Below, piece by piece: positions 1-7,352 of a stretch of 64,000 nucleotides of DNA. The DNA comes from Pseudomonas orientalis. GTDB lineage: Bacteria > Pseudomonadota > Gammaproteobacteria > Pseudomonadales > Pseudomonadaceae. The notes beneath the pieces are model-generated. The model had not been told where the DNA came from, did no database searches, and worked only from the letters and a program-made list of their open reading frames with translations. How positions within the stretch are numbered: position 1 is the stretch's first letter; each line of letters starts with the position of its first letter. The position numbers were made by a program, and so were the translations under genes. The DNA is taken from NCBI RefSeq assembly GCF_001439815.1, contig NZ_JYLM01000012.1, positions 62,001-126,000 of the forward strand, given 5' to 3'.

Positions 1-336
1 CGTCACGCGGAACCAGCAGCCGAGGCGCAGACGCCCGGCCACCAGCTGCAGGAACCCCGCCAGCAGCAGGATAGGCCCCAGCATCAGCATGCCGTGCTGG
101 CGCACCAGCTCGAACACCAGCACCGCCAGGCCCGCTGCCGGACCGCTGACTTGCAGCGGAGAACCGGCCAACCAGCCCACCACCAGACCACCGATGATGC
201 CGGTGATCAAACCCTTGGCCGGCGGCATGCCGGACGCGATCGCGATCCCCATGCACAAGGGCAGGGCGACCAGGAATACCACCACGGAGGCGAGCAGCTC
301 CCGAGGCAAAACAGCTTTCAATTGAGCAGCACGCAT
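1..336 (-). CDS. SulP-family anion transporter, N-terminal part (runs off the window)
   Basis: This is the first 112 codons of a membrane transporter; the rest lies outside the window. Reading from the ATG, the protein begins MRAAQLKAVLPRELLASVVV and continues with the GMPPAKGLITGIIGG and SGPAAGLAVLVFEL stretches typical of the first helices of SulP (SLC26-like) transporters. Known family members carry sulfate, bicarbonate or other anions across the inner membrane. It starts 85 bases downstream of a beta-carbonic anhydrase on the same strand, so the two are probably co-transcribed, and bicarbonate is a reasonable guess for the substrate. That substrate is inference only. A second, complete SulP gene lies near 29-30.6 kb in a different context. 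Confidence 0.85.
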   Translation of the reverse strand, partial: MRAAQLKAVLPRELLASVVVFLVALPLCMGIAIASGMPPAKGLITGIIGGLVVGWLAGSPLQVSGPAAGLAVLVFELVRQHGMLMLGPILLLAGFLQLVAGRLRLGCWFRVT

Positions 337-421
337 GATGACTCTCCCGAGGCATTCGCCGGGCGCGGTAAAGCCTGGCTGCGTCCATGGCAGCCACCGC
401 ATTACCCGGCAGGGAAGTGTG

Positions 422-1153
422 TTAGAAGCGCGCTTTAGGCGTCGCGGATGGAATCGGGCCTTCGCCGCCCAACGGTCGGAACGCCGACTGATCCGCATCG
501 TAGGCCCGGATCTCGCTGGTCTCGATGTTGTAGATCCAACCGTGAATAAACAATTGGCCATTGGCCATGCGCGAAGCCACGGAAGGGTGGGTGCGCAAGT
601 GCTGCAACTGGGCGATGACGTTTTCTTCGGTCAGCACCTTCATGCTCTCGCCTTCATTGGCGCAGTCGCAATTGTCGTGGACCATCGCCTTGGCCACCTC
701 GGCATGACGCAACCAGGCCTTGACCGTCGGCATCTTCTCGAGGCTGTCGGGGTTGAGCACCGCGCGCATGGCGCCGCAATCGGAGTGCCCGCACACGATA
801 ATGTGCTGTACGCCCAGGGCGAGTACCGCGTACTCGATGGCCGTGGAAACACCGCCGTTCATCTGGCCGTAGGGAGGGACCACGTTACCCACGTTACGGG
901 TCACGAACAGGTCGCCGGGCGAACTTTGGGTAATCAGCTCGGGCACGATGCGCGAGTCGGCGCAGGTGATGAACATCGCACGCGGACTCTGGGCCGTGGC
1001 GAGCTTCTTGAAGAGTTCTTCCTGCTGGGGGAAGACGTCGTGATGAAAATGCAAAAAACCGTCGACGATATGCTGCAGCGCTGCATCGGCGGTTTCCGCC
1101 ACTTGAGGGGCTGAAGCCGACGCAGCCAACGGCTGTTTATCCTTATCACTCAT
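422..1153 (-). CDS. beta-class carbonic anhydrase
   Basis: A 243-residue zinc enzyme interconverting CO2 and bicarbonate. The beta-class signature is complete: CADSR (Cys64, Asp66, Arg68) and HSDCG (His123, Cys126) give the two Cys and one His zinc ligands and the Asp/Arg dyad. RNVGN follows the first motif as expected. The N-terminal 25 residues are Ala-rich and not obviously a signal peptide, so the enzyme is probably cytoplasmic. It lies upstream of a SulP transporter in the same direction, an arrangement that suggests coupling of CO2 hydration with anion movement (inference). Length is slightly above the usual 210-230 residues because of the N-terminal extension. Confidence 0.93.
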   Translation of the reverse strand: MSDKDKQPLAASASAPQVAETADAALQHIVDGFLHFHHDVFPQQEELFKKLATAQSPRAMFITCADSRIVPELITQSSPGDLFVTRNVGNVVPPYGQMNGGVSTAIEYAVLALGVQHIIVCGHSDCGAMRAVLNPDSLEKMPTVKAWLRHAEVAKAMVHDNCDCANEGESMKVLTEENVIAQLQHLRTHPSVASRMANGQLFIHGWIYNIETSEIRAYDADQSAFRPLGGEGPIPSATPKARF

Positions 1154-1380
1154 GATTCAACCTCTTGATCAATGCAGGGAAAGTGTTCAGGTCAGTTCGA
1201 CGCCTGGGCGGTGAAATAGTTGGGAACTCCACCGACCAAGGCACCGACTCATCAGTCACTCGTTGAACAAGGTACCCATCGAAACTTAACTCAAACTGAA
1301 TGAACCGCTCTAGACCGGGGGTTTCAGTGATATCAAAACGCGACCATTCCTACAGCAGCTTCGCATTTGTCTTCTTCAGT

Positions 1381-2439
1381 CTACAACAATGCCATTTGCC
1401 TGCCCGGTGGGCAAAATGCCGTGCAATCAAGATTGAAGCCTTCACGGCGATTGAGCCCCAGACGTTTGATCGCCTTACTGAAACGCTGCGCCAGCAGATC
1501 GGCAAACGGGCCCTCACCGCGCATGCGCACACCGAAACGGCTGTCATACACTTCGCCGCCCCGCACCTGACGCACCAGGCTCATCACATGCGCCGCGCGC
1601 TGCGGGTAATGCGCCGCCAGCCACTCTTCGAACAGCGGCGCCACCTCCAGCGGCAGGCGCAGCATCATGTACGCGGCACTTTGCGCACCCGCGGCATGGG
1701 CCTCGGTAAGCAGGCTTTCCAACTCCATGTCATTGATCATCGGAATCATCGGCGAGCACAGCACACCTACCGGAACCCCTGCCTCCCGCATCACCCGTAT
1801 CGCCCGCAACCGCGCCTTGGGTGCCGCCGTGCGTGGCTCGAGGATGCGCTTGAGCTCATCATCGAGGCTCGTGAGGCTGATCATCACCGCCACGAGCCGT
1901 TGCCGGGCCAGTTCGGCAAGCAGATCCAGGTCGCGCAGGATCAATGAGCCCTTGGTGATGATGGTCACCGGGTGCCGGTAGCGCAGCAGCACTTCGAGGG
2001 TTTGCCGGGTGATCCTGTATTCGCGCTCGATAGGCTGGTACGGGTCAGTGTTGGAGCCCAGATTGATCGGCGCGCACACGTACCCCGGCTTCGAGAGCTG
2101 CTGTTCAAGCACATCGGCGGCATTGCTCTTGGCGATCAGCCGGGTTTCGAAATCCAGCCCCGGCGACATGTCCCAGTAGGCATGGCTGGGCCGCGCATAA
2201 CAGTAGATACAGCCGTGCTCACAGCCGCGATAGGGGTTGATGGAGCGATCGAACGGCAAGTCCGGCGAGTTATTGCGGGTGATGATGGTCTTGGCCGTTT
2301 CGATGCGCACTTCGGTGCCTTGGGTGGGCGGCACTTCCTGGAACCAGCCGTCGTCCTCGGCCACGCTGACGGTAGGCGCGAAACGATTGTGCAGGTTGGT
2401 GGCCGTGCCCCGGCCACGGGGTGGCAGTGCAATGGTCAT
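1381..2439 (-). CDS. PA0069-family radical SAM protein (spore photoproduct lyase-like)
   Basis: 352 residues. The radical SAM CxxxCxxC cluster is visible as RGCEHGCIYC (Cys73, Cys77, Cys80), embedded in NPYRGCEHGC and followed by YARPSHAYWD, the signature of the family related to spore photoproduct lyase. The substrate is not established. The ATG lies 13 bases from a perfect 20-bp LexA operator, which supports this start and indicates SOS control; a DNA-damage role is therefore likely but is inference from regulation and family. No operon partner: the next gene upstream (gluconate dehydrogenase cytochrome) ends about 70 bases away on the same strand. Confidence 0.88.
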   Translation of the reverse strand: MTIALPPRGRGTATNLHNRFAPTVSVAEDDGWFQEVPPTQGTEVRIETAKTIITRNNSPDLPFDRSINPYRGCEHGCIYCYARPSHAYWDMSPGLDFETRLIAKSNAADVLEQQLSKPGYVCAPINLGSNTDPYQPIEREYRITRQTLEVLLRYRHPVTIITKGSLILRDLDLLAELARQRLVAVMISLTSLDDELKRILEPRTAAPKARLRAIRVMREAGVPVGVLCSPMIPMINDMELESLLTEAHAAGAQSAAYMMLRLPLEVAPLFEEWLAAHYPQRAAHVMSLVRQVRGGEVYDSRFGVRMRGEGPFADLLAQRFSKAIKRLGLNRREGFNLDCTAFCPPGRQMALL

Positions 2440-2452
2440 GAAAACGCCTCAA

Positions 2453-2472
2453 TACTGTTTTTATATACAGTA
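2453..2472. promoter_or_regulatory. LexA (SOS) box upstream of the radical SAM gene
   Basis: TACTGTTTTTATATACAGTA is a full match to the gammaproteobacterial LexA operator CTG-N10-CAG with the flanking TA on both sides. It lies immediately upstream of the radical SAM start codon. Established knowledge: LexA represses genes with this operator until DNA damage triggers its cleavage. No other gene in the window has such a box that I could find. Confidence 0.9.
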
Positions 2473-2509
2473 TCGAGGCGCGATGTTTCTGACCAGTGCC
2501 GTCTGGCGG

Positions 2510-3808
2510 TCAGTGCTTTTGCGTGACCTGACCCAGGTCGTCACCCGAGGTGGTGCGCATGTCGTTCTTGCGCAGGTCGGCCACGTCACCTGCGCTCACG
2601 GGTGCGCCCTGATTGCCCCAGCTGCCACGGATGAAACTGACTACATCCGCCACTTCCTGGTCCGACAAGCGCCAGGCGAATGCCGGCATGGTGAAGGTCG
2701 ACGGCGCGGCGTGGGTGGCGGGCAAGGTGCCGCCGTTCAACACGATGTTGATCAACGACGTGGCATCCGCCGTCTGCAGCACCGGGTTGCCCGCGAGCGC
2801 CGGGAACACCCGCGTATAGCCATGCCCATCGGTACGGTGGCAGGCCGCGCAGTTGTCGATGTACACCGAGGCGCCCGGCTTGCTGTCATCCCCTTTCCAG
2901 AGCGCCTGGGCCACTTGTTTGTCGTACTGGTGCGGCTGGTCCTTGGGGTCCACCGCCGGCAGGCTCTTGAGGTAACGGGCAATCGCGGTCAGGTCGTCCT
3001 GGGACATGTATTGCATGCTGTGGACCACCACATCGCTCATGCCGCCGAACACCGCACTGCGATCACTGCGACCGGTCTTGAGAAATTGCACCAGCTGCTC
3101 TTCGCTCCAGCTGCCAAGGCCGTCCTTGTGGTCGCCGCGCAGGCTTTTCGCAATCCAGCCTTCCAGCGGCGCGCTGCCGGACAGGAATGTGCTGCCGTCA
3201 GCGGCGCTCAGGGCTTTTTCCTGCATGGTCAGGGCGCGCGGTGTATGGCACGCACCGCAATGACCGAGGCCTTCCACCAGGTAGGCGCCACGGCTGACCA
3301 CAGGGTCGGCGGTGGCTTGTACCTGATGTTCCTCGACCGATGGCGCGAACATCCAGCGCCATGCCGCCAGGGGCCAGCGCATGCTCAACGGCCAGGGAAT
3401 ATCACTGTCCTTGTTCTCCTGGGCGACCGGCTCGACGCCTTTCATGAAGTAGGCATATAACGCCTGCATATCGCTGTCGCTGACGCGCGCGTAAGACGGG
3501 TAGGGCATCGCCGGGTAAAGCGTACTACCGTTTTTGGCGACGCCATGGCGCACGGCTTTGTCGAAGTCTTCAAAGCTGTAGTCGCCCAGGCCGGTCTTGT
3601 CCGGCGTGATGTTGGTGGAGTAAATCACGCCAATGGGGGTTTCCATCGGCAGGCCGCCGGCGAATGGCTTGCCGCCCTTGGCGGTGTGGCAGGCCACGCA
3701 ATCACCGGCGCGGGCCAGGTATTCACCTTGCTTGATCAGGTCGGTTTCAGCCGCGCTGACCGAGCAACTGCTCAGCAGCGCCAGAGAGGCGATAACGAGT
3801 GCTTTCAT
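2510..3808 (-). CDS. gluconate 2-dehydrogenase cytochrome c subunit
   Basis: 432 residues, exported by an N-terminal signal (MKALVIASLALLSSCSVSAA). Three CxxCH haem-binding sites are visible: CVACH near residue 37, CGACH near 184 and CAACH near 320, so this is a tri-haem cytochrome c of the kind that passes electrons from membrane-bound gluconate or alcohol dehydrogenases to ubiquinone. A Met two codons upstream is only two bases from the AGGAG ribosome site; the Met used here has the normal spacing. It is the last gene of a three-gene operon (gamma subunit, flavoprotein, cytochrome). The specific substrate is inferred from that composition. Confidence 0.9.
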   Translation of the reverse strand: MKALVIASLALLSSCSVSAAETDLIKQGEYLARAGDCVACHTAKGGKPFAGGLPMETPIGVIYSTNITPDKTGLGDYSFEDFDKAVRHGVAKNGSTLYPAMPYPSYARVSDSDMQALYAYFMKGVEPVAQENKDSDIPWPLSMRWPLAAWRWMFAPSVEEHQVQATADPVVSRGAYLVEGLGHCGACHTPRALTMQEKALSAADGSTFLSGSAPLEGWIAKSLRGDHKDGLGSWSEEQLVQFLKTGRSDRSAVFGGMSDVVVHSMQYMSQDDLTAIARYLKSLPAVDPKDQPHQYDKQVAQALWKGDDSKPGASVYIDNCAACHRTDGHGYTRVFPALAGNPVLQTADATSLINIVLNGGTLPATHAAPSTFTMPAFAWRLSDQEVADVVSFIRGSWGNQGAPVSAGDVADLRKNDMRTTSGDDLGQVTQKH

Positions 3809-3820
3809 GGTCATCGCTCC

Positions 3821-5611
3821 TTATGCCTGAACCAGCGGGCCGGGGTTTTTCAGGTACTGTTCGCGAATTGCCCGAGCCGACCAATAGGTCAAAGCTGCCA
3901 CCAGACCGGTAGGGTTGTAGCCTAACCCTTGTGGGAAAGCGGACGCCCCCGGGACAAACACGTTGTGTACATCCCAGCTCTGCAGGTAACGGTTCAGCGC
4001 GCTGGTTTTCGGGTCGGTGCCCATGATCGCGCCGCCGTTGAGGTGAGTGGTCTGGTACGACGCGGTATTGAAATGCTCGCCGACTTTTTTGCCAAGAACG
4101 GCGATTGCCTTGGGATTCATGGCCTGGGCGACCTTGCCCATTTTTTCCATCATGAAGCGGTTCATCTTGATGTCGTTTTCCTGCCAGTCGAAGGTCATTC
4201 GCAACAGCGGCAGGCCGTAGGCATCGCGGTAAACCGGGTCCAGATCCAGGTAATTGCTGCGGTAGGACTGATGGGCACCGTGGGAATCCATCGATACCTG
4301 GTGGGTGTAGTAATCGGCAGTGGCACGCTTCCAAGCGCTGCCCCAGGCCGGCGTACCCGGCGGGTTGGAGGTGCCGGCGATCGGCCGGCTGCCCGCCTGG
4401 TTGACCCACATCGGCGAGCCGCCCACAAAGCCGTGGGGGCCGTGGTCGAAGTTGTCGGCGTTGAAGTCGTCGATGGCCACGCCATTGCCGCCCGCGCCGA
4501 TAAAGTTGTTGGTGTGGGTGTCCTTGTCGAAGAACGCCTTGATGGTGCCCATGTTCTGGTAGGCAAAGTTCCTGCCGACCACGCCTTCATTGGTAATCGG
4601 ATCGTAAGGCTTGCCGATGCCCGACAGCAGCATCAGGCGCACGTTGTGGAACTGGAATGCGCCGAGGATCACCAGGTCCGCCGGTTGCTCGCATTCCCGC
4701 CCCTGGCCGTCGACATAGCTCACACCAGTGGCTTTCTTCCCGGTGCTGTCGAGGTTGACCTTGAGCACGTGGGAGTTGGGCCGCAGCTCGAAATTTGGCA
4801 CTTGGCGCAACGCCGGCAGAATATTCACGTTCGGCGACGCCTTGGAATACATGTAGCACACGTAGCCACTGCAAAAGCCGCAGAAATTGCACGGCCCCAT
4901 CTGCGCGCCGTAAGGGTTGGTGTAAGGCCCGGAAGTATTGGCCGACGGCAGGTTGTAGGGTTTGTAACCCACCTCAGCAGCCGCTTTCTGAAACAGCTGC
5001 GCGGAGACCGTGTTTTTCTGCGCCTCCAATGGAAAGGGGTTGGAGCGATCCGGTGCATAGGGGTTGCCGCCGCGACCTTCACCCACCAGCTGACCCTTGA
5101 CGGTCCAGGCCTGGCCGGAGGTGCCAAAGACTTTTTCCGCGTAGTCGAAAAACGGCTCCAGCTCTTCGTAGCTGACCCCGAAGTCCTGGATGGTCATGTC
5201 CTTGGGAATGAAATTCTTCCCATAGCGTTCTTCGTAGTGGCTGCGCATGCGCAGCTCGATGGGATCGACACGAAAATGCACGCCCGACCAATGCAGGCCT
5301 GCGCCGCCGACCCCGTTACCCGGCAGGAAGGCGCCGAGCTGGCGGTTGGGCAGGGCGACGTCATTCACGCTATGGCGAATGGTCACGGTTTCTTTGGAAA
5401 TGTCTTGGAAGAGTTTTTTACGCACGCTGTAGGTCAGTTCGTCGATGACCTGGGGATAGTTGCCGTCAGGGTAGGTGTCCTGCATCGGGCCGCGCTCCAG
5501 CGCTACCACGTTCAGGCCTGCCTCGGTCAGCTCCTTGGCCATGATCGCGCCGGTCCAGCCGAAGCCCACGATCACCGCGTCCACTTTCTTCATGATGGTC
5601 GCCATGCTCAT
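3821..5611 (-). CDS. GMC-family oxidoreductase, gluconate 2-dehydrogenase flavoprotein subunit
   Basis: About 596 residues. The FAD-binding Rossmann motif VIVGFGWTGAIMAKEL is at the N-terminus and the C-terminal NPTGLVAALTYWSARAI is typical of the membrane gluconate/2-ketogluconate dehydrogenase group of GMC enzymes. It is the catalytic subunit oxidising gluconate to 2-ketogluconate in the periplasm. It overlaps the stop of the upstream gamma subunit by four bases (ATGA), implying translational coupling. Alternative ATGs at 5605 and 5593 are possible; the 5605 one is better spaced from GAGAGG. No own signal peptide is seen: in this family export is through the Tat signal of the gamma subunit. 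Confidence 0.9.
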   Translation of the reverse strand: MSMATIMKKVDAVIVGFGWTGAIMAKELTEAGLNVVALERGPMQDTYPDGNYPQVIDELTYSVRKKLFQDISKETVTIRHSVNDVALPNRQLGAFLPGNGVGGAGLHWSGVHFRVDPIELRMRSHYEERYGKNFIPKDMTIQDFGVSYEELEPFFDYAEKVFGTSGQAWTVKGQLVGEGRGGNPYAPDRSNPFPLEAQKNTVSAQLFQKAAAEVGYKPYNLPSANTSGPYTNPYGAQMGPCNFCGFCSGYVCYMYSKASPNVNILPALRQVPNFELRPNSHVLKVNLDSTGKKATGVSYVDGQGRECEQPADLVILGAFQFHNVRLMLLSGIGKPYDPITNEGVVGRNFAYQNMGTIKAFFDKDTHTNNFIGAGGNGVAIDDFNADNFDHGPHGFVGGSPMWVNQAGSRPIAGTSNPPGTPAWGSAWKRATADYYTHQVSMDSHGAHQSYRSNYLDLDPVYRDAYGLPLLRMTFDWQENDIKMNRFMMEKMGKVAQAMNPKAIAVLGKKVGEHFNTASYQTTHLNGGAIMGTDPKTSALNRYLQSWDVHNVFVPGASAFPQGLGYNPTGLVAALTYWSARAIREQYLKNPGPLVQA

Positions 5612-6360
5612 GCCCTCTCGCCGCGAATGGAAACAGCCGGGAAGGGGTATGGCTCGTTGCGCTCCACCCAGTCCATGAAATCGGCGCGGGCGCCGGGGAA
5701 ACCGATCATGGTCCAGCCGACCATGCCTTTGTTGCCGCCATGGATGGGATCGCAGAAGAAGCCTTCCTTGGTGTTCTGCAGCAGCAGGTTGAAGAACATC
5801 TTCGGCGGCACCGCGTCGAAATGGGCGCTCACTTCGCTGCCACCCGCCTCCAGCCGGCGCAACATATCGTCACGGGTAGCGCTGTCTTGCGCAGCAAAAG
5901 CTTTACCGTTGAACGCCTTCGACCAGGCATCCGTCGCGGCGATACCCAGGCGATAGATCTCCTTGGGCACCAATTTGCTCTGCCAGCCCATTTCCGGCGC
6001 GGCGTCGGCATTGAAAGGGCCTTGCATGAACCATAGCGCGCCACTGGCGTATGGGGTGTTCATTTGACGGTCGATGTATTCCGGCGCGCCAGCTTCCAGA
6101 GCGCCTGGGCCTTGGGCATCAGCGGGAATCAAACGCTCGACGGCGGCGTTGATAAACGCCCATTCCTCGGCGGTGAAATAAGTCGGTTCATACGCCTTAT
6201 CACTGGGAGCCGGCTGGACTGACGCGGCCTGGGCAGGCTCGGGCGTGGCCATCAGCATCGAACCGCCAAGGCCGGTACTGGCAACCGTGACCACCGGGAT
6301 CAAGGTCAAGGATTTGCGCAAAAAATCACGCCGGGGGTTGTCTTGATCTTGATCAGACAT
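5608..6360 (-). CDS. gluconate 2-dehydrogenase subunit 3 (gamma), Tat-exported
   Basis: 250 residues. The N-terminus has a twin-arginine signal, RRDFLRKSL at residues 10-18, followed by a hydrophobic stretch and a probable AQAA cleavage region near residue 45. The rest matches the gluconate 2-dehydrogenase subunit 3 family (AEEWAFINAAVERLIPAD). Known role: assembly and export partner of the GMC flavoprotein, which lacks a signal. First gene of the gamma-flavoprotein-cytochrome operon; its promoter must lie in the repeat-rich gap upstream. Confidence 0.9.
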   Translation of the reverse strand: MSDQDQDNPRRDFLRKSLTLIPVVTVASTGLGGSMLMATPEPAQAASVQPAPSDKAYEPTYFTAEEWAFINAAVERLIPADAQGPGALEAGAPEYIDRQMNTPYASGALWFMQGPFNADAAPEMGWQSKLVPKEIYRLGIAATDAWSKAFNGKAFAAQDSATRDDMLRRLEAGGSEVSAHFDAVPPKMFFNLLLQNTKEGFFCDPIHGGNKGMVGWTMIGFPGARADFMDWVERNEPYPFPAVSIRGERA

Positions 6361-6519
6361 GGGTGCACCTCATCATGTGGTCACGGGTTTGGCCACCGCT
6401 TCTGGGAGCGGCTTGGCTTTTTTTGCTGGGAGCGGCAATCAATGGTTACAAATGATAGCAGGCTAAGCATGTGGAGGTGGCATTCAGCGACGTAAGTCGC
6501 ATACAGGCGGGCAAAAAAA

Positions 6520-6544
6520 TGGGAGGGGGCTTGCTTCCGATGGC
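6520..6544. repeat. REP element, divergent singlet
   Basis: GGGAGGGGGCTTGCTTCCGA is a degenerate copy of the REP consensus used elsewhere in this window (GTGGGAGGGGGCTTGCCCCC). It has no inverted partner nearby. Confidence 0.65.
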
Positions 6545-6686
6545 GATGGGTCAGTCATGTGTAGGTTGATTGACATGCTGCTATCGGGGCATAGGTATCT
6601 CGCCCAACGCTAACCACGATGCGCAGCGAGTCGCTCTTGATCTTGATCTGCTTTTGATCCTAGGCGCCCCGTTAAACCACGCTGGC

Positions 6687-6791
6687 CGAACGCAGGCTTG
6701 AATCCGTGGGTAACCCGGCAGGACGCCGGGTTAGCCGCATTGGGCCATGGATGGCCCATTGCGGCGGCCCACGGATTCAAGCCTGCGTTCG
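6687..6791. repeat. Long palindromic intergenic element with nested hairpins
   Basis: The outer arms are 24 bp and perfectly complementary (6687-6710 and 6768-6791; left arm begins CGAACGCAGGCTTGAATCC). Inside are two further hairpins: TAACCCGGC/GCCGGGTTA at 6711-6733 and an almost perfect one at 6735-6764 around GGGCCATGGATGGCCC. The whole can fold as a three-way junction in either DNA strand or in RNA. It is longer and different in sequence from the REP elements of this window. Confidence 0.8.
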
Positions 6792-6957
6792 GGCACACCG
6801 AGCATTAGCGAGGTGCCGAGTGGTGGGGCAAGAGCGTTTTGCTTACTTTTGCGCTTTTCAAAAGTGAGCCGCCGTAAGGGCGGAACCCATAGCAGCCGTT
6901 ACCGCAGAAACGGATATGTACTCGTTCCAATCCAGCATCCTGGTCGGCCCAGAGGCC

Positions 6958-6985
6958 GCCATCGGGGGCAAGCCCCCTCCCACAT
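6958..6985. repeat. REP element singlet
   Basis: GCCATCGGGGGCAAGCCCCC followed by TCCCACAT. Same orientation as the next copy about 70 bases on, so this is a direct pair rather than an inverted REPIN. Confidence 0.8.
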
Positions 6986-7030
6986 TTGGACATCGGAGCG
7001 TCAGGTAGAACCGCGTCGGCTGCCTGGCCG

Positions 7031-7055
7031 TCACGGGGGCAAGCCCCCTCCCACA
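7031..7055. repeat. REP element singlet
   Basis: TCACGGGGGCAAGCCCCCTC followed by CCACA; direct-oriented partner of the preceding REP copy. Confidence 0.78.
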
Positions 7056-7076
7056 TTTTGGATCGGCGTAAGGCGG

Positions 7077-7352
7077 TTAGTCTTTTTTCAGCTTTGGATT
7101 GGGGAAGAACTGCACCGCTTGCACCTTCGGGTCCGCCGGCGCTTTCAACGCAGAAGTATTGACCCGTGTGCCCAGCTCTTTGGGCACCGATAAACCCTGA
7201 TCATTCAGCGTATCGGTGTAACCGCAGGCCACGCATTCGCGGTGCGGCACGTTGTCTTCGGTCCACATCTTCAGCTTGTCCGGCTCGCTGCACGCCGGGC
7301 ATACGGCCCCGGCGATAAATTGCTTTTTGGTAATCACAGGCCCTTCACTCAT
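7077..7352 (-). CDS. YheV-family putative zinc ribbon protein
   Basis: 91 residues. Two CxxC pairs, CPAC near residue 18 and CVAC near residue 39, form a zinc ribbon, with MWTEDNVPHRECVACGYTD between and around them as in YheV (DUF2387) proteins. Function is not known. It overlaps the prlC stop by four bases, so the two form an operon; the same prlC-yheV adjacency is common in gammaproteobacteria. Confidence 0.85.
   Translation of the reverse strand: MSEGPVITKKQFIAGAVCPACSEPDKLKMWTEDNVPHRECVACGYTDTLNDQGLSVPKELGTRVNTSALKAPADPKVQAVQFFPNPKLKKD

Larger units (their letters stand above)
6361..7076. other. 716-bp gene-free interval rich in repeats
   Basis: No credible gene was found. The first 150 bases next to the gluconate dehydrogenase operon presumably hold its promoter, but no clear -35/-10 pair stands out. 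The rest contains a variant REP at 6520-6544, the long palindrome at 6687-6791 with a trailing region rich in inverted sequence (AAAAGTGAGCCGCCG), and two REP singlets in direct orientation at 6958-6985 and 7031-7055. The short open frames here are on repeat sequence and show no family resemblance. Confidence 0.7.

Noticed and set aside
3929..5956. A 675-residue open frame on the plus strand
   Set aside because: It is antisense to the GMC flavoprotein, whose domains and operon context are clear. The translated sequence is rich in His, Arg and Val with no family resemblance, as expected from a high-GC third frame.
6361..7076. Possible small genes or a CRISPR array in the repeat-rich gap
   Set aside because: The repeats are palindromic REP-type elements without regular spacing or unique spacers, and the open frames lie on repeat sequence.
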